A stretch of 64,000 nucleotides of DNA from positions 310,001 through 374,000 of the forward strand of contig NZ_JAGIOO010000001.1 of the NCBI RefSeq assembly GCF_017876755.1, read 5' to 3'. Shown piece by piece: positions 16,390-24,465 of the stretch. Position numbers and translations under genes: made by a program. Under the pieces are notes generated by a model that worked only from the letters and a program-made list of their open reading frames with translations, had not been told where the DNA came from and did no database searches. Position 1 is the first letter of the stretch. Each line of letters starts with the position of its first letter. This DNA comes from Crossiella equi. Its GTDB lineage: Bacteria; Actinomycetota; Actinomycetes; Mycobacteriales; Pseudonocardiaceae.

Positions 16390-17048
16390 GCGGCTCCTCC
16401 TGAAAGCGCGGGCACCAGCTTGGCGATCTCAGCGATCGTGCCGGGTGCGTCCTTGTGCCACACCGCGTGCATGCCCACGGCGCGGGCGGCCAGCACGTTG
16501 GCCTCGGCGTCGTCGACGAACACGCACCGGTCCGCGGGCAGCTCCAGCAGCCGCAGGGTGTGCTCGTAGATGGGGGTGTCGGGCTTGCGCAGGCCGATGT
16601 CGCCGCTGATCACGACGACGTCGCACAGCTCGTGCAACAGCTCCAGCGGGTAGCCCCGGCCCCAGCTGTTGGACAGCAGCGCGGTGCGCAGACCCGCCTT
16701 GCGGGCATCGCGCAGCAGGTCCAGCATCGCCTCGTCGGGGCCGACCCCGGCGAACATGCGGCGCAGCAGCCCGCTGGGCTCGACCGCGCGGCCGTCCACG
16801 GTGACCAGGCGGGAGACCAGGTGCCGCTCGAACTCGCGGGTGTCCAGCTCGCCGGTCTCCATGCGGTGGATGGGGTTGCCTTCCTCCGCCCGGGCGCCGA
16901 GCCACTCGCGCAGCAGCGCGCGCAGGCTGTCCTGGGTGATGCCGTCGGCCTCGCACCACTGCGCGAAGGAGGCCCGGACCGAGGTGGTGAGCACCCCGCC
17001 GTAGTCCACCACCAGCGCGTCGACCTCTCGGGTGTCCGTCAGTGCCAC
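16386..17048 (-). CDS. HAD-superfamily hydrolase
   Basis: A 220-residue HAD phosphatase-like protein. Motif I is ALVVDYGGVL, in which the first aspartate is the nucleophile and the second is replaced by glycine, as in the epoxide-hydrolase/ACAD10 N-terminal subgroup. Motif II is ALLSNSWG and motif IV is CVFVDDAEANV. It leads the HAD-kinase-dehydrogenase operon. The GTG at 17048 is the likeliest start; in-frame codons reach back to 17138 but enter the divergent tetR region. No good Shine-Dalgarno is visible, so it may be leaderless. Confidence 0.87.
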   Translation of the reverse strand: MALTDTREVDALVVDYGGVLTTSVRASFAQWCEADGITQDSLRALLREWLGARAEEGNPIHRMETGELDTREFERHLVSRLVTVDGRAVEPSGLLRRMFAGVGPDEAMLDLLRDARKAGLRTALLSNSWGRGYPLELLHELCDVVVISGDIGLRKPDTPIYEHTLRLLELPADRCVFVDDAEANVLAARAVGMHAVWHKDAPGTIAEIAKLVPALSGGAA

Positions 17049-17121
17049 GCGGAGGAGCGTACCGACCGGTTGGAATGTCAGCAACGGTTGGGTTTCGGCA
17101 GGGCACATGACCAGCTGACAT

Positions 17122-17134
17122 GGCACTATGTGCC
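17122..17134. promoter_or_regulatory. Palindromic operator candidate at the tetR start
   Basis: GGCAC-TAT-GTGCC is a perfect palindrome between the divergent HAD operon and the TetR gene, covering the first possible ATG of the regulator. A farther copy of GGCACAT at 17102-17108 pairs with ATGTGCC at 17128-17134. A TetR dimer bound here could repress both directions. Confidence 0.5.
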
Positions 17135-17742
17135 TCATGACCGCAAGATCCGAGCCCGTACCGACCGAGCAGTATGTGCCGGAGCGCCTGGTTGAGGCGG
17201 CGACGACCTTGTTCGCGGAGAAGGGCTACCAGGCCACCTCGGTGCAGGAGATCGCCGACGCGGCCGGGGTCACCAAGGGCGGGCTGTACCACTACTTCAA
17301 GTCCAAGGCCGAGCTGCTGCACGAGGTCTACCGGCGGCTGCTGTTCCTCCAGACCTATCGGCTGGAGGGGATCGCGGCTGGAGAGGGCCCGGCCACGGCA
17401 CGGCTGCGCGCGGCCGCCCAGGACGTGGTGGTCACCAGCGCGGGCAGCCTGCGCGAGGTGACGGTGTTCTTCCGCGAGATGCACCACCTGCCACCGACCA
17501 CGCTGGCCACGGTGCGCGCGGAGCGGCGCCGCTACCACGAGCGCTTCCGGGGCCTGGTCGAGGAGGGCCAGGCCACGGGCGAGTTCCGCGCGGACCTGTC
17601 CGCTGACCTGGTGACCCACTCCTTCTTCGGCGCGATCCACCACCTGGCAGTGTGGTACCGGCCGACCGGCCCGAAGTCGGCGGCCGAGATCGCCGCGGAC
17701 TTCACCGAGCTGCTGCTCAGCTCGCTGCGTCCGCTGCCGTAG
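17128..17742 (+). CDS. TetR-family regulator
   Basis: A 204-residue TetR protein with an N-terminal HTH (TTLFAEKGYQATSVQEIADAAGVTKGGLYHYFKSK) and a C-terminal dimer/ligand domain. ATGs at 17128 and 17137 are both possible. Neither has a good ribosome site, and the first lies inside the palindrome, so a leaderless message from 17137 is attractive. It is divergent from the HAD/kinase/acyl-CoA dehydrogenase operon, the usual arrangement for a FadR/KstR-like repressor of acyl-CoA metabolism. That is its probable target. Confidence 0.9.
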   Translation: MCLMTARSEPVPTEQYVPERLVEAATTLFAEKGYQATSVQEIADAAGVTKGGLYHYFKSKAELLHEVYRRLLFLQTYRLEGIAAGEGPATARLRAAAQDVVVTSAGSLREVTVFFREMHHLPPTTLATVRAERRRYHERFRGLVEEGQATGEFRADLSADLVTHSFFGAIHHLAVWYRPTGPKSAAEIAADFTELLLSSLRPLP

Positions 17743-17758
17743 CCGCGGGAGGCAATGA

Positions 17759-18511
17759 ATGGAGCCGTGGACCGAGGTCGCCGAGAACGTCTTCGCGGTG
17801 ACGGGCACGGACGTGAACTTCCTCGTCGTGCGCGAGGGCACGGACCTCACCCTGGTCGACACGGGCTGGGCGGGCGACAAGGACCTGGTCGAACACGCGA
17901 TCCGGGGCCTGGGCCACAAGCCCCAGGACGTGCGGGCGGTCCTGCTCACCCACGCCCACCTGGACCACGTGGGCGCGCTGAACCACCTGCGGGCGCGCTA
18001 CGGCATCCCGGTCTACACGCACCCGGCCGAGGTCCCGCACGCCCACCGCGAGTTCCTCCAGCAGGCCAGCCCCCTGGACATCATCAGCCGCGCCTGGCGC
18101 CCCAGCGTGCTCACCTGGGCCCTGCGCATCGTGCGCGCCGGGGCGTTGAAGGAGGTCGAGGTCCCGCACGCGCAGGCCTTCCCCACCGAGGGCGCGCTGG
18201 ACCTGCCCGGGCACCCGGTGCCGGTCCCCACGCCTGGGCACACCGCGGGGCACAGCGCCTACCTGTTCCCCGGTGCCGGGGTGCTGGCCACCGGGGACGC
18301 GCTGGTCACCGCCCACCCGACCTCGCGGGTGCGCGGCCCGCAGCTGCTGCCCGGGTTCTTCACCCACGACGCCGCCGGGGCGGTGTCCGCGCTGGAGGCG
18401 ATCGGGGCGGCGGAGGCGGACGTGCTGGTGCCGGGGCACGGGCCGGTGTGGCGCGGGGAGATGGCGGAGGCGGCGAAGCTCGCGCGGGAGCGGGCAGGTT
18501 CGTCCCACTGA
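17759..18511 (+). CDS. MBL-fold metallo-hydrolase
   Basis: A 250-residue metallo-beta-lactamase-fold hydrolase with the metal motif THAHLDHVG (HxHxDH), the later histidine in TPGHTAGHS, the aspartate in LATGDALV and the last histidine in VPGHGPVW. All zinc ligands are in place. It follows the tetR gene by 16 bases, with GGGAGG upstream of the ATG at 17759, so it is probably co-transcribed. General hydrolase; the substrate is unknown, and a thioester or lactone would fit the acyl-CoA context. Confidence 0.9.
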   Translation: MEPWTEVAENVFAVTGTDVNFLVVREGTDLTLVDTGWAGDKDLVEHAIRGLGHKPQDVRAVLLTHAHLDHVGALNHLRARYGIPVYTHPAEVPHAHREFLQQASPLDIISRAWRPSVLTWALRIVRAGALKEVEVPHAQAFPTEGALDLPGHPVPVPTPGHTAGHSAYLFPGAGVLATGDALVTAHPTSRVRGPQLLPGFFTHDAAGAVSALEAIGAAEADVLVPGHGPVWRGEMAEAAKLARERAGSSH

Positions 18512-18725
18512 GCCAATCTTTGGAACCGCTCTCTCAAATTAACCCAAATGGAGCCGTGATGCAGGTCACCAGTGCGTTTACATTTCGCGCTGGGGAGGAA
18601 GTACCGGCACCACTAGGGAGCCGGGAAGTTCTGGGGGGGGGTCAGAACTCAACGCCATTCCGGGCAGCAGCACGCCCTCAGTACCTCTCTTCGCGAATTG
18701 ACCGATCGGAGAGGTGCACATCCGA

Positions 18726-19820
18726 ATGCGATTACGAACACCAGTCATCCTGGCAGCGTCCGTCGTGCTTTCCCTGGCGGCCACCGCCCCGGCCGGTGCC
18801 GCGCGATCCGGAGAAATGTCGGGGAATGACACGAGCCAGATCACCACACTCGTACGGGACTACCTCCAGGACCGAGCCGACCTGGTGACCAACGAGTCCC
18901 CCCACCGCGGTTTTGGCGTTGCCACCAGCGCCGATCTGTCGGAACGGCTGCGGGTGGACGCGAGCAAGCTCGAAGACCGCCGACAGACACTCAACTCGGT
19001 GAACGGCGGGTATTCCCGGGCCGAGGTCCGGGTAACTGGAGAAAAGCTCACTCCGGTTGGCCATGACCAGGTCCGGGTGGAGCTGACCGAGGCCACCACG
19101 CTGCACTTCCAGCGCAGCGAACCCGGTTCGCCGACTTTTGAGGAGTACCGGCTGCCTCACTCCGCAACCGTGACCCGGACGGGCGACCGGTGGCAGCTGG
19201 CCTCGGTTGTTGCCCGCCTGGCGGCGGGAGCGCCCGCGCCGAGCACCTAGTTCATTCCGGATGGGCAGGTCACTGCGGCGGTGGCGCCCAACCGTCCCAC
19301 AGCGTCGGTGCGGCGGCCCGCCGCGGCCGCTCCGGCACAGCTCAAGGCGATGGCGTACAACTACCCGGCGATGCTGAACTATGCGAACGCGTACTGGGAC
19401 AACTACAACGGGTCCTACCGCGAGTACGGCAACGACTGCACCAACTTCATCTCGCAGATCATGCGCGCGGGCGGCTGGGGCGATGTCGATGGTGATCGGA
19501 CGAGCAACAATTCCTGGTACTACGGCTCGTTCACCTTCACCACGTCCTACACGTGGGCTGGCGCGGAGAACTGGTACTGGTTCGCGATGGTGGAATCGAA
19601 GCGGACGGCACACCTGGGCAATGTCTGGGACATGTTGCCCACTGACATCCTGCAGATGGATTTCGATCGAGACAACAACATCAACCACACCATGGTCGTG
19701 ACCGCTTCGGACACCGGCAACCGTTATCTGACTTACCACACGAACGACACGCACAACAAGCGACTGAGCACGATCATCGCGGAGAATCCCAATGCTTGGT
19801 ACTACTCACACCGGACATGA
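18726..19820 (+). pseudogene. Secreted Amidase_6-type protein split by an in-frame amber codon
   Basis: Two pieces in the same reading frame form one gene of a familiar layout. Residues from the ATG at 18726 give a signal peptide (VILAASVVLSLAATAPAGAA) and a linker/N-domain. A TAG at 19248-19250 then stops translation. After it the frame stays open to 19820 and encodes the amidase domain (YAYWDNYNGSYREYGNDCTNFISQ region, with the likely catalytic Cys in DCTNF, and later NHTMVVTAS with a His). The first 178-residue half alone lacks the enzyme domain. A GTG at 19281 could start the second half, but it would have no signal peptide. GGAGAGG upstream supports the start at 18726. Nonsense mutation, sequencing error or read-through are all possible. 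Confidence 0.75.
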
Positions 19821-19832
19821 CATCCTGTGCGG

Positions 19833-20279
19833 ATGAGCCTTAGCGCATTGCCGAGCGGGCGGGGGGCGTCTCCCGCCCGTCTCGTGCTCGCGATCTTGGC
19901 CACTGCCGGGTTGCTGGGCGGTTGTTCGACGGAATCTGACCGCGGCGCGGCTGATGAGAGATCCGCCGCGAACTCCTACGTCACCGCGTTGAACAACCGG
20001 GACACCCCAGCCCTGCACAAGCTCGCACCGCCGGGGAACTCGGCGGACGAGGACATCAAGGACCGTCTCGCCCGACACGGCGGACGAGGGATCTCGGTCG
20101 AGTCGGTGGACCTCCGCAAGGACTTCGGCGAAGACCACGCCTCGGCGCACGTCTTGGGCAAGGACAGCCAGCAGCAGCGGTTCGAGGAGCGCCTCACCCT
20201 GACCCGGGTCGACGGGCGCTGGTACGTGGCGCTGGGCTCGAACCCCGGCTCCGGGAAGCCGTCCTCCAGCACCCGCTAG
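19833..20279 (+). CDS. Putative lipoprotein
   Basis: About 148 residues with a short charged start, a hydrophobic segment (RLVLAILATAGLL) and a lipobox (LLGGC), so it should be lipid-anchored outside the membrane. The mature part has an NTF2/Mce-associated-like look (SAANSYVTALNNRDTPALHKL at the start, LTLTRVDGRWYVALG at the end), as seen in many actinobacterial accessory lipoproteins. No function can be given. It follows the split amidase gene by about a dozen bases. Its TAG overlaps the TAG of the convergent XRE gene (CTAG). Confidence 0.75.
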   Translation: MSLSALPSGRGASPARLVLAILATAGLLGGCSTESDRGAADERSAANSYVTALNNRDTPALHKLAPPGNSADEDIKDRLARHGGRGISVESVDLRKDFGEDHASAHVLGKDSQQQRFEERLTLTRVDGRWYVALGSNPGSGKPSSSTR

Positions 20280-21073
20280 CCGCGTTGCCGCAGGTACTCG
20301 GCGGTGGCCGGGTCGGCCGGGAAGAACGACTCGATCGCCAGTTCCGACACCGTCACGTCGGCGGGCGTGCCGAAGGTGGCGACCATGCTGAAGAACGCCA
20401 GCTCCCGCCCGTCCTGCCGCACCCGCAGCGGGGTGACCACCTCGCCCGGGCCGGGCAGTTCGACCTCCGGTTCCGGGTCCGCGCACGGGTAGCCGAGCAG
20501 TTCCTCGTGCAGTTCGGTCAGGCCCGGATCGCCGGTGAGGGCGACCTGGCGGCGGAGGCGGCTGAGCAGGTGGGCGCGCCACTCGCCCAGGTTGGTGATG
20601 CGCGGGGCCAGGCCCTCCGGGTGCAGGCTGGCGCGCAGGACGTTGGCCGGTGGGGCCAGCAGGTCCGGGCGGACGCCCTCGGTGAGCAGGGCCAGGCTCG
20701 GGTTGGCGTCGACCAGGTACCAGCCCCGGTCGACCACCACGGCCGGGTTGGGCTCGTGGGCGTGCAGGATCTGGCTGACCGCCGCGCGCACGGCCGTCAT
20801 GTGCGGGGCCTCCAGCGGGGACTCCGGGTAGACCGGGGCGTAGCCCGCCGCCAGCAGGAGGTGGTTGCGGGCGCGCAGCGGGAGCTCCAGGGCCTGCGCC
20901 AGGTGCAGGACCATGTCGCGGCTGGGCTGGCTGCGGCCGGTCTCGACGAAGCTGAGGTGGCGGGTGGAGATCTCCGCGCGCACCGCCAGGGCCAGCTGGC
21001 TCAGGCGCCTGCGGTCCCGCCACTCGCGCAGCAGTGCGCCCACGGGCCTCGTCAGCTGGCTGGCGGTGCTCAC
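20276..21073 (-). CDS. XRE-family regulator with MmyB-like ligand-binding domain
   Basis: A 265-residue protein: an N-terminal helix-turn-helix (RRRLSQLALAVRAEISTRHLSFVETGRSQPS) and a PAS-like MmyB ligand domain (RGWYLVDANPSLALL, then HPEGLAPRITNLGEWRAHL). This is the standard actinobacterial architecture in which the regulator controls an adjacent oxidoreductase gene. Here that gene is the NmrA-type reductase 9 bases upstream on the same strand, so the two are probably co-transcribed. Confidence 0.93.
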   Translation of the reverse strand: MSTASQLTRPVGALLREWRDRRRLSQLALAVRAEISTRHLSFVETGRSQPSRDMVLHLAQALELPLRARNHLLLAAGYAPVYPESPLEAPHMTAVRAAVSQILHAHEPNPAVVVDRGWYLVDANPSLALLTEGVRPDLLAPPANVLRASLHPEGLAPRITNLGEWRAHLLSRLRRQVALTGDPGLTELHEELLGYPCADPEPEVELPGPGEVVTPLRVRQDGRELAFFSMVATFGTPADVTVSELAIESFFPADPATAEYLRQRG

Positions 21074-21082
21074 GGCTGCACG

Positions 21083-21952
21083 CTAGCGGAAGTCACCGAC
21101 GTGATCATGTGCCCAGTCCCGGTAGCTCCGCGCCGGGCGGCCGAGGACCTGTTCGACGTCCTTGCTCAGCGGGCCCTCGCCGACCAGGTCCTCGGCCCGG
21201 ACCGGGTGCTCGGCCGGGCCGAGCATCCAGTCGATGAAGTCCTGCGGGTAGCCCTGCGCCTGCCACTCCGCACGCGCCTGCTCCGGGGTGCTGTGCTCGA
21301 AGCGCAGCTCCCGGCCCAGTGCCGCGCCCAGGGCGGCCAGCTGTTCGGGCGGGCTGACCAGGCCGGGCCCGGTCAGCAGGTACTTGCGGCCGTGGTGGCC
21401 CTCCTCGAGGAGCGCGGCCACCGCGACCGCGGCGATGTCGGCCTCGTGCACCATCGAGCTGGCCACCTTGCCGAACGGCGAGCGCACCACACCCGTGGTG
21501 CGGATGGCCTCGGCCCACTCCAGGGTGTTCGCCATGAACTCCCCCGCCCGGACGTAGGTCCAGGTCACGCCCGCCGCCGCGACGGCCCGCTCCACCACGA
21601 CCTCGTCGGCGTGGTGGTAGCCGGGCTCGCCGTAGCCGGGCTCGTCCTCCTCCACCGCGCCCGAGGACAGCACCACGACGTGCCGCACCCCAGCCGTGGT
21701 GGCCAGGGCCAGGACCTCCTCGGCCGCACGGGCGGCGGCGAAGGCCGGGGCCAGGAACACGCGGTCCACGCCGTCGAACACCCCGGCCAGGCTCGCCGGG
21801 TCGGTCAGGTCGCCGCGCACCACCTCGGCCGCCTCGGGCAGGCCCGCACGGGCCGGGTCGCGGGTCAGCGCGCGCACGGGAGCGCCCGCGGCGAGGAGCT
21901 GCCGGAGCACCTCGCCGCCCACCGTGCCGCTCGCACCGGTCACCAGGATCAT
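21083..21952 (-). CDS. NmrA-like NAD(P)-binding reductase
   Basis: A 289-residue atypical short-chain dehydrogenase starting with the Rossmann motif ILVTGASGTVGGEVL, with the second-strand arginine in ALTRDPARAG that suggests NADP(H) preference. There is no clear YxxxK catalytic pair, which fits the NmrA/quinone-reductase-2-like subgroup (redox sensing or quinone reduction). It is paired with an XRE/MmyB regulator and preceded by a palindromic operator candidate. Confidence 0.88.
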   Translation of the reverse strand: MILVTGASGTVGGEVLRQLLAAGAPVRALTRDPARAGLPEAAEVVRGDLTDPASLAGVFDGVDRVFLAPAFAAARAAEEVLALATTAGVRHVVVLSSGAVEEDEPGYGEPGYHHADEVVVERAVAAAGVTWTYVRAGEFMANTLEWAEAIRTTGVVRSPFGKVASSMVHEADIAAVAVAALLEEGHHGRKYLLTGPGLVSPPEQLAALGAALGRELRFEHSTPEQARAEWQAQGYPQDFIDWMLGPAEHPVRAEDLVGEGPLSKDVEQVLGRPARSYRDWAHDHVGDFR

Positions 21953-21967
21953 CGCTTCCCCCTAGTT

Positions 21968-21981
21968 ACTCAAACTTGAGT
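21968..21981. promoter_or_regulatory. Operator candidate upstream of the NmrA-like gene
   Basis: ACTCAA-AC-TTGAGT is an inverted repeat with perfect 6-bp arms, 16 bases before the start of the NmrA-like gene. It is the only strong dyad in the promoter region and may bind the XRE/MmyB regulator. Confidence 0.45.
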
Positions 21982-21996
21982 GACCGGGCGAGGCTA

Positions 21997-22383
21997 TCAG
22001 ACCAGGCGGCGCAGTCCCACCACCTGGAGCTCGGCGAAGACGGCCACCGCGCCCGCCTGGGCGAGCACGAACGCCAGGCCCAGGCCGTTCATCGGGACCA
22101 GCACGGCGACCGCGACGCTGGCCAGCAACCAGAGCACGTTCACCGCCACGACCTCCTTTGTGCCGGTGCGGCTGGGGGTGGCGCGCAGGCCGAGCCAGGC
22201 GACGAACGCGGCGAAGACGACGAGGATGCCGCCCGCGGTGAGCAGCAGCGGCTGGGGCAGGCCGAGCAGGTCGGCAAGCAGACCGCTGGTGGCCAGCAGG
22301 AGCAGGCCCAGCCCACCGGAGGCGACGGCGTCCAGGCGCAGGGCGAGGCGGAGCAGGGCGGCCGGGCGGGTGGCGGTGGTCAT
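21997..22383 (-). CDS. Small four-helix membrane protein
   Basis: A 128-residue protein with four hydrophobic segments, near residues 20-40, 45-65, 75-95 and 98-118 (for example LLLTAGGILVVFAAFVAWLGL). Charged residues lie mostly at the ends. No catalytic motif or named family is visible. It follows the TetR gene on the same strand with a 65-base gap that contains a perfect dyad, so it may be the regulator's target. Confidence 0.75.
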   Translation of the reverse strand: MTTATRPAALLRLALRLDAVASGGLGLLLLATSGLLADLLGLPQPLLLTAGGILVVFAAFVAWLGLRATPSRTGTKEVVAVNVLWLLASVAVAVLVPMNGLGLAFVLAQAGAVAVFAELQVVGLRRLV

Positions 22384-22448
22384 CGTGGGCTCCTCGGTGC
22401 TCGTGATCAGGTGCCCTTACGATCGCCCGCCGGAGGTCATGCTGTCGA

Positions 22449-22463
22449 TTACCTCGCAGGTAA
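22449..22463. promoter_or_regulatory. Dyad TTACCT-CGC-AGGTAA
   Basis: A perfect 6-bp inverted repeat with a 3-base spacer covers the end of the TetR gene and lies about 65 bases before the small membrane protein gene. It is a candidate operator for that gene; no U-rich tail follows, so a terminator is less likely. Confidence 0.35.
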
Positions 22464-23063
22464 GGTCTGTTCGAGGGCCCGGGCGATCGCGCGGCGGGCC
22501 CGGTCCGCGGCGCCCCGGTCGCGCTGGAGCTGCATGGCCGCGTTGAGCGCCAGCCCGGCGGCGAGGATCTCGAACAGCGCCTGGTCGACGTCGAACCCGG
22601 CGGGCAGCTCGCCGCCGTCCACCGCCGCGACCAGGTCCACCCGGAGCTGGGCCTGCCAGCGCGACCACACCTCGGCCACCGCGTCGCGGACCGCGCCGGG
22701 GCGACTGTCGTACTCGCTGAGCGCCGCGGTCATCAGGCAGCCGCCGGGCAGCAGGGGCGCCTCCAGGTAGTCCACGGAGTTGGCGCACACCACCCGCAGC
22801 CGCCGCAGCCCCGGCGGCCGGGCCAGCGCGGGCTCGACCACCCGGTGCCAGAAGTCCACGAACGCCTTGTCCAGGGTGGAGATCTGCAGCGTCTCCTTGG
22901 TGCCGAAGTGCTTGTGCACCCCGGACTTGCTCATCCCCAGCTCCTCGGCGAGACGGCCGATGGTGATGCCGTCCAGCCCCTCCTCGGAGGCGATCTCGGC
23001 GGCCCGGCCCAGGATCCGGCCACGAGTGGCCTGCGCCTGCGCCGCTGAACGTCGTGGTGACAT
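22449..23063 (-). CDS. TetR-family regulator
   Basis: A 204-residue TetR protein. The HTH is at residues 10-55 (ILGRAAEIASEEGLDGITIGRLAEELGMSKSGVHKHFGTKETL), and the C-terminal part resembles TetR_C_16 proteins (FHRVVEPALARPPGLRRL region). It is divergent from the MBL-fold gene, with a strong 22-bp operator candidate between them. The downstream membrane protein on the same strand may be co-regulated. Confidence 0.92.
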   Translation of the reverse strand: MSPRRSAAQAQATRGRILGRAAEIASEEGLDGITIGRLAEELGMSKSGVHKHFGTKETLQISTLDKAFVDFWHRVVEPALARPPGLRRLRVVCANSVDYLEAPLLPGGCLMTAALSEYDSRPGAVRDAVAEVWSRWQAQLRVDLVAAVDGGELPAGFDVDQALFEILAAGLALNAAMQLQRDRGAADRARRAIARALEQTLPAR

Positions 23064-23072
23064 GAGCCCAGA

Positions 23073-23094
23073 ATAGCGTACGGTCGTTCGCTAT
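23073..23094. promoter_or_regulatory. 22-bp TetR operator candidate
   Basis: ATAGCG and CGCTAT form the outer arms of a 22-bp near-palindrome, and 9 of 11 positions match between the half sites. It sits midway between the divergent TetR (start 23063) and MBL (start 23116) genes, where a repressor would block both promoters. Confidence 0.65.
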
Positions 23095-23115
23095 AGGGTC
23101 GGCGAAGGAGACACG

Positions 23116-23895
23116 ATGCGGGTACGACGACTGGGCTGGGCCGGACTGGAGCTCGAAGCGGGCGGTAAGCGGCTGGTGATCGACTACGTGCGGGACCTGT
23201 CCCCGCTGTTCACGGGCTGGCGCCCAGGTGAGGGTCTGCTGGCGCCGAGCGGGCGGGTCGACTTCGCGCTCCTCACCCACCTGCACCGGGACCACACCGA
23301 CGCGGCCGCGCTGGCGGAGGTGCTCAAGCCGGGAGCGCCGGTGCTGCGCCCGGCACCCGGGTACGGCGACGAGGTGGACAACGTGACCACGCTGCCCGCC
23401 GAAGGCGAGCTGGCCGAGCACGGGCTGGCCGCCGAGACCGTGGCCGAGTGGGAAAGCCGCGACCTCGGGCCGTTCCAGGTCACGGCGGTGCCCGCGGTGG
23501 ACGGGCTGGGCGACCCGCAGCTGAACTGGGTGGTGCGGGCCGACGGGCAGCGGGTCTTCCACGGTGGCGACACGATGTTCCACGGCTCCTGGTGGCTCAT
23601 CGCACGCCGGTTCAGCCCGTTCGACGCGGTGTTCCTGCCCGCCAACGGCGCGGTGGTCGACGCGCCGCACCTCCAGCCGCCGAGCCCGCTGCCCGCCGCG
23701 ATGGGGCCGGAGCAGGCCGCCGCGGCGGCGGAGATCCTGGACGCCCGGTACGCGGTGCCGATGCACTACGAGTCCGAGCAGCCGGACAAGATCGCGGGCT
23801 ACGTCGAGGTCGCCGACCCGGAGACCGAGTTCCGCACGCACGCCGGGAAGCGCGCCCACGTACTGGCCATCGGCGACTGGCTCGACCTGGCCTGA
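23116..23895 (+). CDS. MBL-fold hydrolase (UlaG-like)
   Basis: A 259-residue protein with the metallo-beta-lactamase motif THLHRDHTD, the aspartate in FHGGDTMF and the final histidine in VPMHYESE. The start MRVRRLGWAGLELEAGGKRLVIDY is typical of the UlaG-like/L-ascorbate-lactonase subgroup. GGAGA lies upstream of the ATG. It is divergently transcribed from a TetR gene that probably represses it. Its stop is one base from the convergent acetyltransferase stop. The substrate is unknown. Confidence 0.9.
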   Translation: MRVRRLGWAGLELEAGGKRLVIDYVRDLSPLFTGWRPGEGLLAPSGRVDFALLTHLHRDHTDAAALAEVLKPGAPVLRPAPGYGDEVDNVTTLPAEGELAEHGLAAETVAEWESRDLGPFQVTAVPAVDGLGDPQLNWVVRADGQRVFHGGDTMFHGSWWLIARRFSPFDAVFLPANGAVVDAPHLQPPSPLPAAMGPEQAAAAAEILDARYAVPMHYESEQPDKIAGYVEVADPETEFRTHAGKRAHVLAIGDWLDLA

Positions 23896-23896
23896 C

Positions 23897-24454
23897 TCAG
23901 AGGTCCCGGATCACCCGGGCGGGGTTGCCCACGGCCAGGACCTTCTCCGGCAGGGACTTGGTCACCACGCTGCCCGCCCCGACCACGGTGTTGGCACCGA
24001 TGGTCACGCCGGGGCAGACGATCACGCCGCCACCGAGCCAGGCGTTGTCGCCGATGGTGATGGGCGCGGCGGTCTCCCAGCGCTGGCGGCGCAGCTCGTG
24101 GTCGGTGACCGGGTGCAGGGCGGTGAGCAGCTGGGCGCGCGGGCCGATGGAGACGTCGTCGCCGATGGTGATCGGGGCGCAGTCCATGAGGATGGCGTCG
24201 TAGTTGAGGAAGCTGTTGCGGCCCATGCGGATCAGGTAGCCGTAGTCGCACTGGAAGCGCGGCATGACCCACGAGCCCTCCCCCAGCTCGCCCAGCAGCT
24301 CGTGCAGGATCCGGCCGCGGCGCTCCTCCTCGCCGGAGCGGGTGGCGTTGAACTCGTCCAGCAGGCGCTGGCAGTGGCGTCGCTCGGCCACCAGCTCGGG
24401 GTCGTTGTCGCGGTAGAGCTCGCCCGCGAGCATGCGGTCCTTGTGGGCACTCAT
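23897..24454 (-). CDS. Maltose/galactoside O-acetyltransferase-like protein (left-handed beta-helix)
   Basis: A 185-residue hexapeptide-repeat acetyltransferase. The N-terminal Mac domain is DRMLAGELYRDNDPELVAER. The LacA/Maa signature follows: FQCDYGYLIRMGRNSFLNYDAILMDCAPITIGDDVSIGP in segments, the catalytic histidine in LLTALHPVTD, and GVTIGANTVVGAGSVVTKSLP coils near the end. It is a complete family member that acetylates sugars using acetyl-CoA; the physiological acceptor is often unknown. It lies 11 bases downstream of the nuclease-like gene on the same strand. Confidence 0.93.
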   Translation of the reverse strand: MSAHKDRMLAGELYRDNDPELVAERRHCQRLLDEFNATRSGEEERRGRILHELLGELGEGSWVMPRFQCDYGYLIRMGRNSFLNYDAILMDCAPITIGDDVSIGPRAQLLTALHPVTDHELRRQRWETAAPITIGDNAWLGGGVIVCPGVTIGANTVVGAGSVVTKSLPEKVLAVGNPARVIRDL

Positions 24455-24465
24455 GATCACTGAGA

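Noticed and set aside
18633-18641. Run of nine G residues
   Set aside because: It lies in a noncoding stretch; it could be a sequencing weak point but affects no gene.
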